Made by a program: the position numbers and the translations under genes
Shown: one piece after another, positions 8,646 to 16,768 of the stretch
Layout: each line of letters starts with the position of its first letter
Numbering within the stretch: the stretch's first letter is position 1
The notes under the pieces: model-generated
What the model was told of the DNA's origin: nothing
Databases searched by the model: none
The model's input: only the letters and a program-made list of their open reading frames with translations
Assembly: GCA_964477735.1 (NCBI GenBank)
Contig: CAYZFD010000011.1
Span: 1 to 40,991, forward strand
Length of the DNA stretch: 40,991 nucleotides
Source of the DNA: CAYZFD01 sp964477735
GTDB lineage: Bacteria > Bacteroidota > Bacteroidia > Flavobacteriales > Flavobacteriaceae
Reading direction: 5' to 3'

Positions 8646-10260
8646 AAGGATATCTAAAATCTTGTGGCGGGTTTAGGGTTTCTTTAATTAATCGAGGTGA
8701 AACCCATCTTAGTAAGTTAAGTTTAGACCCTGCTTTATCGTTTGTGCCCGAAGCTCTAGCGCCACCAAAAGGTTGCTGTCCAACAACGGCTCCCGTGGGT
8801 TTGTCGTTAATGTAAAAATTTCCAGCACTATTTTCAAGGGCTTTGGAGGCTTCTTCAATTGCCTTTCGACTTTGGGCGATTACAGCACCTGTAAGCGCAT
8901 ATATTGAAGTTTGATCGACAAGTTTTAGGGTTTCAAACCATTGTGTGTCTTCATAAACATATACCGTAACCACTGGACCAAATAGTTCTTGCTCCATGGT
9001 TTCATAGTGTGGGTTTGTGGTTAATAGCACTGTAGGTGCAATAAAATAACCTTCTGATTTGTCGTAGCTACCCCCTGCAATTACTTTCACTTCATCCGAA
9101 GCTTTGGCTTTTTCTATATAATGAACAAGTTTGTCGAAAGAAGCTTCGTGAATGACTGCAGTTACAAAGTTTTCGCAGTTTTCTGGACTGCCCATTTTCA
9201 TGGCTTCTATATCTTTTTTGAGCATTGTTAACACATTTTCCGCAATAGACTTTGGTAAATATACCCTTGATGCGGCTGAGCATTTTTGTCCTTGAAACTC
9301 AAATGCACCTCTAGCAATGGCCGTAGCTACAACTTTGGGATGAGCACTCGAGTGTGCAATAATAAAATCCTTTCCGCCAGTTTCGCCAACAATCCTTGGG
9401 TAGGTATTGTATTGCTGTATGTTGTCTCCAATTTTTTTCCATAAATGCTGAAAAACAGCTGTGGAACCTGTGTAATGAATTCCTGCAAATGCTTTGTGAC
9501 TCAACACAATATCGGTGATCAGCACCGGATCGCCAGTGATCATGTTGATGACTCCCGGTGGCAGACCTGCTGCTTCAAATACTTCCATTAAAACATGAGC
9601 CGAAAGCACTTGGTGATCACTAGGTTTCCAAACCACAACATTGCCCATAAGGGCAACACTTGCGCATAGATTTCCGGCTATAGCTGTGAAGTTGAAAGGG
9701 GTAACGGCATAGACAAACCCTTCTAATGGACGGTATTCAACCCGGTTCCAAACACCGTTTGAAGATATAGGTTGGTCGGCATAAATTTCATGCAAGTAGT
9801 GTACATTAAATCTAAGAAAATCAATCCATTCACAAGCCGCATCAATTTCGGCTTGGTGAATGTTTTTAGACTGATTTAGCATGGTGGCAGCATTGATTCG
9901 AGCCCGAAAAGGCCCCGAGACTAAATCGGCTGCTTTTAAAAAAATTGAAGTTCTTTGCTGCCATGGCATCTGAGCCCATTCAACCCTTGCTTCAAGAGCT
10001 TTGTCGATCGCCAAATTTACATGCTCCTGATTGGCTAAGGCATAGTGTCCAACTACTTTTTTATGGTTGTGTGGAGGTCGAATTTCTTTTAAATCTTGAG
10101 TTGAAATTTTTTGCGTACCAATATAGAGTGGAACATCTGTAGGGTTATTCAACAACTCCCGATAAGTTTCTAAGGTTTTTGCTCTTTGTACACACCCGGG
10201 TGCATAGGCCAAAACAGGCTCATTGATTGGTGTTGGAATTTTAAAAAAAGCATTTGACAT
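8635..10260 (-). CDS. pruA: L-glutamate gamma-semialdehyde (1-pyrroline-5-carboxylate) dehydrogenase
   Basis: This NAD-dependent aldehyde dehydrogenase oxidises glutamate semialdehyde to glutamate, the second step of proline breakdown. The 541-residue protein is the stand-alone type, not fused to proline dehydrogenase. Visible are the cofactor region AVTPFNFTAIAGNL and VVWKPSDHQVLSA, a GSTAVF glycine motif, the general-base segment VGETGGKD, the catalytic cysteine at residue 327 in GQKCSAASRVY, ELFGPVVTVYVY, and the C-terminal PTGAVVGQQPFGGARASGTN. Length and motifs match the group-1 P5CDH family. It lies downstream of apaG on the same strand with a gap of about 43 bases. No proline dehydrogenase gene is in the window. 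Confidence 0.95.
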   Translation of the reverse strand: MSNAFFKIPTPINEPVLAYAPGCVQRAKTLETYRELLNNPTDVPLYIGTQKISTQDLKEIRPPHNHKKVVGHYALANQEHVNLAIDKALEARVEWAQMPWQQRTSIFLKAADLVSGPFRARINAATMLNQSKNIHQAEIDAACEWIDFLRFNVHYLHEIYADQPISSNGVWNRVEYRPLEGFVYAVTPFNFTAIAGNLCASVALMGNVVVWKPSDHQVLSAHVLMEVFEAAGLPPGVINMITGDPVLITDIVLSHKAFAGIHYTGSTAVFQHLWKKIGDNIQQYNTYPRIVGETGGKDFIIAHSSAHPKVVATAIARGAFEFQGQKCSAASRVYLPKSIAENVLTMLKKDIEAMKMGSPENCENFVTAVIHEASFDKLVHYIEKAKASDEVKVIAGGSYDKSEGYFIAPTVLLTTNPHYETMEQELFGPVVTVYVYEDTQWFETLKLVDQTSIYALTGAVIAQSRKAIEEASKALENSAGNFYINDKPTGAVVGQQPFGGARASGTNDKAGSKLNLLRWVSPRLIKETLNPPQDFRYPFMG

Positions 10261-10303
10261 ATTTGCAAATATTTGGGTTCTGTAAAAAAGATGATTTGAA
10301 AAA

Positions 10304-10690
10304 TTAGTTTAAAGAAAAGGGTGCGTTTAGCTTGAAAAAGGGGATATAAACTCTAAAATTTTTGGCTGTTCTGAAATTAATCATCGTAAAAAATCCTCGC
10401 ATTCCCCCAATCGGAGAAGTAAGCAAACAACCCGATTTATAGTTAAAAACTTGCCCTGGTTGCAAAATAGGCTTTTCGCCAACGACACCCTCGCCATCAA
10501 CGATTTCAAGAGGATTCAAGCAATCAAAAATTTTCCAGTGTCGCGCTTTTAATTGAACAGCATCTTTGCTTTGGTTGTGTATGAAAATACTGTAACCAAA
10601 TGCAAAATGTAGCTTGTAGTTTTTGAAGTAAGTACCTTCAAAAACTGTCTTAACAGATACGCGAATCCCTTGAGTAATTTGATGTATCAT
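10304..10690 (-). CDS. apaG: ApaG-domain protein
   Basis: ApaG proteins are small immunoglobulin-like beta-sandwich proteins, historically linked to Co2+ resistance and Mg2+ efflux; the molecular role is uncertain. The 128-residue product shows the family pattern: GIRVSVKTVFEGTY, FGYSIFIHNQS, VQLKARHWKIFD, EVVGEGVVG-like DGEGVVGEKPILQPGQ, FNYKSGCLLTSPIGGMRG, and a final strand region FRVYIPFFKLNAPF. I chose ATG 10690 because the family begins at this position; the upstream in-frame ATG at 10732 adds unconserved residues. It lies between plug and pruA on the same strand. Confidence 0.92.
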   Translation of the reverse strand: MIHQITQGIRVSVKTVFEGTYFKNYKLHFAFGYSIFIHNQSKDAVQLKARHWKIFDCLNPLEIVDGEGVVGEKPILQPGQVFNYKSGCLLTSPIGGMRGFFTMINFRTAKNFRVYIPFFKLNAPFSLN

Positions 10691-10753
10691 AAATGGCGAT
10701 TGCTTCGTTGCTAATGTACAAAAAAAAACCAAGTTTTTCCAGCGATAGGGTTT

Positions 10754-12004
10754 TTAGTTTCTGATGTTTTGTGACTGACCAAAACCTATGCCCACAAGTC
10801 TGTCATAGCGAGCGCCGAAGCCTCTAAAATAAACCAAGCAACTGTATTCGTTTTCTGTTTGCCAGAAGCTACCATCGATTTTGATTTCAGATGTATTTCC
10901 TAAGCTGTTTTCTAGAACATATTTGTAGTTATAAAAACCTTGTTTTAGTAAAATTTTACCCTCATATGTTTCGCTGTTGTTGTTTCTAGATAGCTTATTT
11001 TCTTCGCTTAAAATTTCCTTGTTAAACTGTCCAACAACATAAACTTTATCGTTTGGATTTTCTGGCTTGTAAATCAAAGAAAAATGTACCCAAGTATAGT
11101 CGGCTTCAATGTCAGATTCGTAGCCTTCAATGGTTCTAATCACATAACGACCATTGATGTCTGGTGCCAAGGTGTAGGGGAGCTGTGCTCTTGCCAAGTC
11201 CGGATAAAGAATACTATGGTATAGTGTGTCTGCTTCAACACTGAATACTTTTCCGCCTGCTGTTCTAACCTCTTTGGTGTCAAAAAAATGATATTCATTG
11301 CCGCCCGCAAAACGCAGTGCCTCATCATATTGATAGCGCCATTGTTGTCCTATAATGTATTGAGGGGTGAGGTCAGTTTTTGAATTATGCCAGAGATGGT
11401 TTTGCAACACAACAACTTTAATTTCCTTGCGTGGATCACGAACAAAATTTTGCTTCGCTTGAAGGGTGAGTTGTACAATTTGCGCATAATCTATTAAAGA
11501 CAAATCTCTAGTACGTCGAGTGGCCACACCAACCGTGATTAAATCTTCGTAAACTACGAATCTCCTACTAAAAACTGCACTATTGTTGTCGTCGAAAATT
11601 GTTAGTAGGTAATTTCCACTCAGCTTAATTCCTGTTTGTGAATTGGGAATTTCGAGTCGATAATGACTATAGGGCTGAAGGGTGTTGTAGGAGTTTTGAA
11701 TATCTTGAATTCGTAAATCATCAAAGCCGTCTAAATACTCAGATTTGTTTAAGTTAGAGGGGGCCCAGTCGGCATTGAAATGTTGAATTTTGTAGTAGTA
11801 TGAAGCTTCATTGGCATTTAGGTCGTCAAAAGACAAAAGTGCTACATCGCCCATACCCAAAATTGGAAAAGGAAGGTCGTTATTCGGTTGCTCGAATTGA
11901 ATGCTTCGAATGTGGCTGGGAGCGCTCATTTCAAGTGAATGGTTTTGCCCCATGAGCGTTCCAATAAGGCATAAACAGAATGTAATTAGCGTGAGGGTAC
12001 GCAT
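10754..12004 (-). CDS. Type IX secretion system Plug protein (DUF5103)
   Basis: The product resembles the DUF5103 family, whose Flavobacterium johnsoniae member was found bound to the giant SprA translocon as the periplasmic Plug that seals the channel when PorV is not loaded. The 416-residue protein has a signal peptide (LTLITFCLCLIGTLMGQ), an N-terminal beta-rich domain with LLSFDDLNANEASYYYKI and WAPSNLNKSEYLDGFDD, a middle part with FVVYEDLITVGV, and the hallmark end NEYSCLVYFRGFGARYDRL. A late segment (GFYNYKYVLE) looks like an immunoglobulin-like strand set. The location next to apaG and nqrA is common in this group. The identification is by family pattern; the channel-plugging role is carried over from the known homologue. 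Confidence 0.85.
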   Translation of the reverse strand: MRTLTLITFCLCLIGTLMGQNHSLEMSAPSHIRSIQFEQPNNDLPFPILGMGDVALLSFDDLNANEASYYYKIQHFNADWAPSNLNKSEYLDGFDDLRIQDIQNSYNTLQPYSHYRLEIPNSQTGIKLSGNYLLTIFDDNNSAVFSRRFVVYEDLITVGVATRRTRDLSLIDYAQIVQLTLQAKQNFVRDPRKEIKVVVLQNHLWHNSKTDLTPQYIIGQQWRYQYDEALRFAGGNEYHFFDTKEVRTAGGKVFSVEADTLYHSILYPDLARAQLPYTLAPDINGRYVIRTIEGYESDIEADYTWVHFSLIYKPENPNDKVYVVGQFNKEILSEENKLSRNNNSETYEGKILLKQGFYNYKYVLENSLGNTSEIKIDGSFWQTENEYSCLVYFRGFGARYDRLVGIGFGQSQNIRN

Positions 12005-12155
12005 TAAGATTTAGTTTTTTGTAAATGTATTAAAAATTTACGGTCAACAAAATTCGACCCTACAGATATGTTTTTGCCAATGTTTTTTCACTATTTAGAA
12101 TTGTTTTAAATAAAAAAAACACAATAAATGGCTTTTAGAAACGCCTATTTATGCC

Positions 12156-12163
12156 TAAATTTG
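12156..12163 (+). promoter_or_regulatory. -7 promoter box for the nqr operon
   Basis: The plus strand reads TAAATTTG, an exact consensus match, about 29 bases before the nqrA ATG. An A-rich run (12107-12125) lies upstream and could act as an UP-like element. The rest of the 187-base divergent gap between plug and nqrA shows no hairpin or other recognised element. Confidence 0.5.
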
Positions 12164-12191
12164 CGGCGATTTTTAAATCAAAATTTAACAT

Positions 12192-13547
12192 ATGTCCAAA
12201 GACATTCGTATCAAGCGTGGCTTGAGACTTAAATTAAAGGGTGTTGCCAACAACAGTCTTGGCGCTGTTCCCTTAGCGAAAAGGTTTGCGATTAAACCTG
12301 AAGATTTTCACAATATCACACCAAAACTTACAGTTAAAGCAGGCGATCCAGTAAAGGTTGGGACACCAATTTTTTTCTCCAAATATGAGCCTTCAATTCA
12401 GTTTGTTTCGCCAGTGAGTGGAACCATTGCTGAAATTGTTAGAGGTGCCAAACGTAGAATTTTGGAAGTTGTGATTGAATCTGATGGAAAACTAGCAGCT
12501 CATACATCTAAGATTGGTGATTGGTCGAAGTTTTCGTCAGATGAAATCAAGACAACTCTTTTGGCGTCGGGTTGTTGGCCATTTATTAAACAACGTCCCT
12601 ATGATGTTATTGCCAATCCAAATGACACTCCTAAAGCCATTTTTGTAAGTGCCTATTCAACTGCGCCGCTAGCTGCTGATTTCGAAATTGTTTTATCGGG
12701 GCAAGAAGAGGCCTTTAAGTCAGGACTTACAGTTTTACAAAAATTGTGTTCGGGCGAGGTCCATCTGGGAGTATCTGATGCTTCCTCTTCATTTCTCTCA
12801 ACCATAGAAGGTGTGAAGACCCACAAAGTATCGGGGCCACATCCTGCTGGGAACGTTGGGGTGCAGATTCATCATGTTGCCCCTATCAATGCTGGTGAAC
12901 GTGTTTGGACTGTAGGTGCAGAAGATGTGGCAATTATCGGTCGATATTTCGAAACTGGTGCTTTCGATTCAACTAGAACGCTAGCCCTTTCGGGTTCAAG
13001 CTTTACGCATCCGCGCTATGTGAAAACCATTATTGGCACTTCTCTTACTCCATTAATTGAAGCAGGTGATTTAGACCAGTCCTACAGCTCCCGCCTCATT
13101 AATGGCGATGTGCTTTCTGGACAACAAACCGCTCAGGATGGTTATTTAAGTTTTTACAACAATACGTTAACCGCAATTCCTGAAGGCGACCAATACCGAA
13201 TGTTTGGATGGCTGCCTTTCAAGGATAATCACATTCCTAGCCTTTCAAAAACTTCTTTGTCTTGGTTGTTTCCCAATAAGGCTTTTGAAGTTAACACCAA
13301 TCTAAACGGTGAGGAAAGAGCTTTGGTGGTGACTGGAGAAATGGAAAAAGTATTTCCTATGGATATTTTGCCCATGCAGTTGATTAAAGCTTGCATGGCT
13401 GGTGACATTGAAAAAATGGAAAACTTAGGAATTTATGAAGTAGCGCCTGAAGATTTTGGGCCAATAGATTTTGCATGTACCTCAAAAATTGAAGCCCAAT
13501 CCATCATTCGCGAGGGCTTAGATTTAATGATTAAAGAAGTTGGATAA
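12192..13547 (+). CDS. nqrA: Na+-translocating NADH:quinone reductase subunit A
   Basis: NqrA is the peripheral cytoplasmic subunit of the six-subunit Na+-NQR complex, which oxidises NADH, reduces quinone and pumps sodium out of the cell. The 451-residue protein starts with RIKRGLRLKLKG and shows the biotinyl/lipoyl-like barrel segment VKAGDPVKVGTPIFFSKYEP and FVSPVSGTIAEIVRGAKRRI, then SGCWPFIKQRPYD, GPHPAGNVGVQIHHVAPINA and the conserved C-terminal FPMDILPMQLIKACMAGDIE. No redox cofactor binding is expected in this subunit. It is the first gene of the operon; nqrB follows after three bases. Confidence 0.97.
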   Translation: MSKDIRIKRGLRLKLKGVANNSLGAVPLAKRFAIKPEDFHNITPKLTVKAGDPVKVGTPIFFSKYEPSIQFVSPVSGTIAEIVRGAKRRILEVVIESDGKLAAHTSKIGDWSKFSSDEIKTTLLASGCWPFIKQRPYDVIANPNDTPKAIFVSAYSTAPLAADFEIVLSGQEEAFKSGLTVLQKLCSGEVHLGVSDASSSFLSTIEGVKTHKVSGPHPAGNVGVQIHHVAPINAGERVWTVGAEDVAIIGRYFETGAFDSTRTLALSGSSFTHPRYVKTIIGTSLTPLIEAGDLDQSYSSRLINGDVLSGQQTAQDGYLSFYNNTLTAIPEGDQYRMFGWLPFKDNHIPSLSKTSLSWLFPNKAFEVNTNLNGEERALVVTGEMEKVFPMDILPMQLIKACMAGDIEKMENLGIYEVAPEDFGPIDFACTSKIEAQSIIREGLDLMIKEVG

Positions 13548-13550
13548 GCT

Positions 13551-14705
13551 ATGAATTTAAGAAACTTTATCGACAATTTAAAAAAGCCATTTGCCAAAGG
13601 ACAAAAATTTGAAAAATGGGCACCAGCCGTTAACGCCTTCGATACTTTTTTGTTTGTACCCAATCACACCACACACAAAGGGGCTCACATCAGAGATGCA
13701 GTGGACTTAAAAAGAACTATGATTACCGTTATCATTGCTCTTGTTCCTGCACTTATCTATGGTATCTACAATACGGGTTATCAGCATTTCATTCAGCTGA
13801 ATGAAACCTTTACATTTTTGGACGCTTTCATGCATGGTGCCTGGAAAGTGTTGCCCATGATTGCCGTTTCCTATGGGGTTGGACTAGCCATTGAATTTGC
13901 TTTTGCAATTTATCGTGGACACGAAGTGAACGAAGGTTATTTGGTAACGGGTTTACTTATTCCTATGATAATGCCCATAGACATTCCGTTATGGATGGTG
14001 GCTGTTTCTGTAGCTTTTGCTGTGCTCATCGCCAAAGAAGCTTTTGGAGGCACTGGAATGAACATTCTAAACCCTGCTTTAACTGCAAGAGCATTTGCCT
14101 TTTTTGCTTACCCCACCTATATGTCTGGAAATAAAGTTTGGGTTTCAGAGGCTTCAACAGTGGATGGCATTTCTGGAGAAACAATATTGGGGCAATTGGC
14201 TGCTGGCACAGAGATAAATTTCAGTATGATTGATATGTTTATGGGAGCCATTCCGGGTTCTATCGCCGAAACCTCTACTCTATGGGTGGTTGTTGGTGCG
14301 CTTATCCTCATCATTACAGGTGTAGGAAGTTGGCGCATCATGCTTGGTGGAATCATTGGTGCTGCTGTGATGGGCTTTTTGTTCAACTTGTGGGGCGCCA
14401 ATGACCTAATGCTTTTCCCCTGGTATCAACACCTCATCGTTGGAGGCTTTGCTTTTGGTGTTGTTTTCATGGCCACCGATCCAGTTTCGGCTGCTCAAAC
14501 CACTAAAGGCAAGTGGATTTATGGTATTTTGGTAGGATTGTTCTGTATTCTCATACGTGTGTTTAACCCTGCCTATCCCGAGGGCGTAATGCTAGCCATT
14601 TTGTTGATGAACGTATTTGCACCAACAATTGATCATTATGTCATTGAAGCCAACATCAAAAGAAGAAAAAAACGCGCTGCAACTTTAGCAGTCAAAACAG
14701 CATAA
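13551..14705 (+). CDS. nqrB: Na+-translocating NADH:quinone reductase subunit B
   Basis: NqrB is the large membrane subunit; it carries covalent FMN and riboflavin and forms much of the sodium path and quinone site. The 384-residue protein has an N-terminal cytosolic stretch and about ten hydrophobic segments. The FMN-attachment motif is readable as DGISGET at residues 205-211, with the acceptor threonine expected at T211; the usual consensus is SGAT, so the residue before Thr is Glu and not Ala (see findings). GGTGMNILNPALTARAF and FMATDPVSAAQTTKGKWIY are standard NqrB/RnfD segments. nqrC starts two bases after its stop. Confidence 0.96.
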   Translation: MNLRNFIDNLKKPFAKGQKFEKWAPAVNAFDTFLFVPNHTTHKGAHIRDAVDLKRTMITVIIALVPALIYGIYNTGYQHFIQLNETFTFLDAFMHGAWKVLPMIAVSYGVGLAIEFAFAIYRGHEVNEGYLVTGLLIPMIMPIDIPLWMVAVSVAFAVLIAKEAFGGTGMNILNPALTARAFAFFAYPTYMSGNKVWVSEASTVDGISGETILGQLAAGTEINFSMIDMFMGAIPGSIAETSTLWVVVGALILIITGVGSWRIMLGGIIGAAVMGFLFNLWGANDLMLFPWYQHLIVGGFAFGVVFMATDPVSAAQTTKGKWIYGILVGLFCILIRVFNPAYPEGVMLAILLMNVFAPTIDHYVIEANIKRRKKRAATLAVKTA

Positions 14706-14706
14706 T

Positions 14707-15444
14707 ATGAATAGAGATTCTAACGCCTACACATTTGGATTTGCTGCCATTATGGTCGTTGTTGTAGCTTCCGTTTTGGCCTTTACAGCAACTTCGCTCA
14801 AAGACCTTCAGGCCGATAATGTGCGCAAAGAAAAAATGCAAAACATACTCTCCACCATTGGTATCGAGGTTGATCGTGATGCTTCTGAAGCACTTTTCAA
14901 TAAATATATCACCAAGCAGCTTTCACTCAGAAATGACGGAACAGTGGATGAAAGTGTGGATGCCTTTAAAGACATCAATCTTGCCATTGAAACTAAAAAA
15001 GCTGATGAAGCCCAGCGATTCCCACTTTTTATAGCCAATGTAGAAGGTGCTCAATATTATATCATTCCTCTAAGAGGCTCAGGACTTTGGGATGCCATTT
15101 GGGGTTATATTTCTTTGAAGGATGACAAATCAACCATTAAAGGTGCTGTGTTCGATCACAAGGGCGAAACAGCAGGCCTTGGTGCCGAAATTACCCAAAG
15201 CTGGTTTGAACAAAGGTTTATTGATGAAAAAGTATTCGATTCCAATGGTCAGCTTATGGGTATCACCGTTTCTAAAACAAATAATGACCCCAACAATTTA
15301 GACAAAGACGATCACGAGGTTGACGCCATTTCTGGTGCCACCATTACTGGAGATGGTGTGACCGCTATGATCCTAGAAAGACTTGGTCATTACACCCCCT
15401 ATTTTAAGCAAGCTGAAAACCCTATGACTCAAAATTTAAACTAA
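14707..15444 (+). CDS. nqrC: Na+-translocating NADH:quinone reductase subunit C
   Basis: NqrC has one N-terminal membrane helix (residues 11-27, AAIMVVVVASVLAF) and a periplasmic domain carrying covalent FMN. The 245-residue protein shows GSGLWDAIWGYISL, GETAGLGAEIT and the flavin-attachment motif DAISGATITGDGVT, with the acceptor threonine at T212. The motif here is the canonical SGAT, in contrast to the altered motif in NqrB. ApbE, encoded at the end of the same cluster, would attach the FMN. The stop codon overlaps the first candidate nqrD ATG by one base (TAATG). Confidence 0.97.
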   Translation: MNRDSNAYTFGFAAIMVVVVASVLAFTATSLKDLQADNVRKEKMQNILSTIGIEVDRDASEALFNKYITKQLSLRNDGTVDESVDAFKDINLAIETKKADEAQRFPLFIANVEGAQYYIIPLRGSGLWDAIWGYISLKDDKSTIKGAVFDHKGETAGLGAEITQSWFEQRFIDEKVFDSNGQLMGITVSKTNNDPNNLDKDDHEVDAISGATITGDGVTAMILERLGHYTPYFKQAENPMTQNLN

Positions 15445-16139
15445 TGGGAGCTGATAAAAAATTAAAGACAAATAGCCCGCTGATTCTTTTCGTGGCTAAA
15501 GAAAAGGAGCCTTTGTTTTCTAAGAAAAACAGAGCCTTGCTTTCAGATCCAATGAACGACAACAACCCCATCACTGTTCAAGTTTTAGGGATTTGTTCTG
15601 CTTTAGCCATTACGGTTCAATTAAAACCAGCCATTGTAATGAGTTTGTCGGTTATGGCGGTTATGGCTGCCAGCAATGTACTCATATCGCTATTAAGAAA
15701 TATGATTCCAAACCGAATTCGAATTATTGTGCAATTGGTTGTGGTGGCCTCCATGGTAATTCTAGTCGATCAGGTGCTTCGTGCCTATGCCTATGATGTA
15801 AGCAAAGAGCTGTCAATCTTTATCGGGCTTATCATTACCAACTGTATAGTGATGGGTCGTTTAGAGGCTTTTGCTCTTGGTAATGGTATTTGGAAATCAT
15901 TTTTAGATGGCATTGGGAATGCTGCAGGTTATGGTGTCATTCTCATAATCGTAGCTTTTTTTAGAGAACTTCTAGGCTCAGGAAAACTATTGGGCTACCA
16001 AGTTATCCCCGACGTGATCTACGAAATGGGGTATGAAAACAACGGAATGATGTTGCTTTCACCTATGGCCCTCATCACCCTTGGGGTTCTCATTTGGCTT
16101 CAACGCTCGCGCAATCGTAAACTCATCGAAAAAAATTAA
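15444..16139 (+). CDS. nqrD: Na+-translocating NADH:quinone reductase subunit D
   Basis: NqrD is an integral membrane subunit that, with NqrE, forms the membrane centre holding an iron or iron-sulfur site. The conserved cysteines are visible in LGICSAL (residue 51) and ITNCIVMGR (residue 134); their spacing of 83 residues matches the Vibrio subunit. ATG 15444 overlaps the nqrC stop (TAATG), giving 231 residues, somewhat longer than the usual 210 or so. An internal GTG at 15492 would start the protein as MAKEKEPLFSKKNR, closer to the family N-terminus. The start is therefore uncertain. The rest is six hydrophobic segments typical of NqrD/RnfE. Confidence 0.95.
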   Translation: MGADKKLKTNSPLILFVAKEKEPLFSKKNRALLSDPMNDNNPITVQVLGICSALAITVQLKPAIVMSLSVMAVMAASNVLISLLRNMIPNRIRIIVQLVVVASMVILVDQVLRAYAYDVSKELSIFIGLIITNCIVMGRLEAFALGNGIWKSFLDGIGNAAGYGVILIIVAFFRELLGSGKLLGYQVIPDVIYEMGYENNGMMLLSPMALITLGVLIWLQRSRNRKLIEKN

Positions 16140-16145
16140 GATAAC

Positions 16146-16763
16146 ATGGAATCCTATCTAAATTTATTTGTAAAAAGTATTTTTATTGAGAACATGATTT
16201 TTGCCTATTTCCTTGGCATGTGTTCTTATTTAGCCGTTTCAAAAACTGTTAAAACTGCTCTTGGTTTGGGTTTGGCCGTAATTTTTGTTTTGGCCATCAC
16301 TGTTCCCATCAACTTTTTTCTCGACAATTATTTACTAAAAGCTGGAGCGCTTTCATGGCTTGGAGGTGAATATGCTGAAATCGACCTCAGTTTTCTAAGT
16401 TTCATCATGTTTATTGCCGTGATCGCTTCCATGGTGCAATTGGTTGAGATGATCGTTGAAAAGTTTGCCCCTGCACTCTATGGCGCACTGGGAATTTTCT
16501 TGCCCCTAATAGCCGTAAACTGTGCCATATTAGGAGGTTCTTTATTCATGCAGCAGAAAGATTTTGCTGGTGTTGGAGAATCAGCTGTTTATGGGCTTGG
16601 ATCAGGAATTGGCTGGTTGTTGGCCATCGTTGCCATTGCCTCAATTCGTGAAAAAATTACGTATTCAAACATCCCAGCACCGCTAAGAGGTTTGGGCATC
16701 ACATTTATCATCACAGGGCTCATGGCCATTGGGTTTATGAGTTTTATGGGCATTAAATTATAA
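16146..16763 (+). CDS. nqrE: Na+-translocating NADH:quinone reductase subunit E
   Basis: NqrE is the membrane partner of NqrD, with inverted topology. The 205-residue protein has six hydrophobic segments and the two conserved cysteines: C26 in LGMCSYLAVS and C126 in AVNCAILGGSLF. The first has the same number as in Vibrio NqrE. The sequence SIFIENMIFAYFLGMC at the N-terminus and ITGLMAIGFMSFMGI at the C-terminus are typical. The gene sits six bases after nqrD and five bases before nqrF. Confidence 0.97.
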   Translation: MESYLNLFVKSIFIENMIFAYFLGMCSYLAVSKTVKTALGLGLAVIFVLAITVPINFFLDNYLLKAGALSWLGGEYAEIDLSFLSFIMFIAVIASMVQLVEMIVEKFAPALYGALGIFLPLIAVNCAILGGSLFMQQKDFAGVGESAVYGLGSGIGWLLAIVAIASIREKITYSNIPAPLRGLGITFIITGLMAIGFMSFMGIKL

Positions 16764-16768
16764 TAGAA

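Noticed and set aside
12005..12191. Possible riboswitch or sodium-responsive leader before nqrA
   Set aside because: I found only a promoter box and an A-rich run; no convincing paired structure or known riboswitch core was seen.
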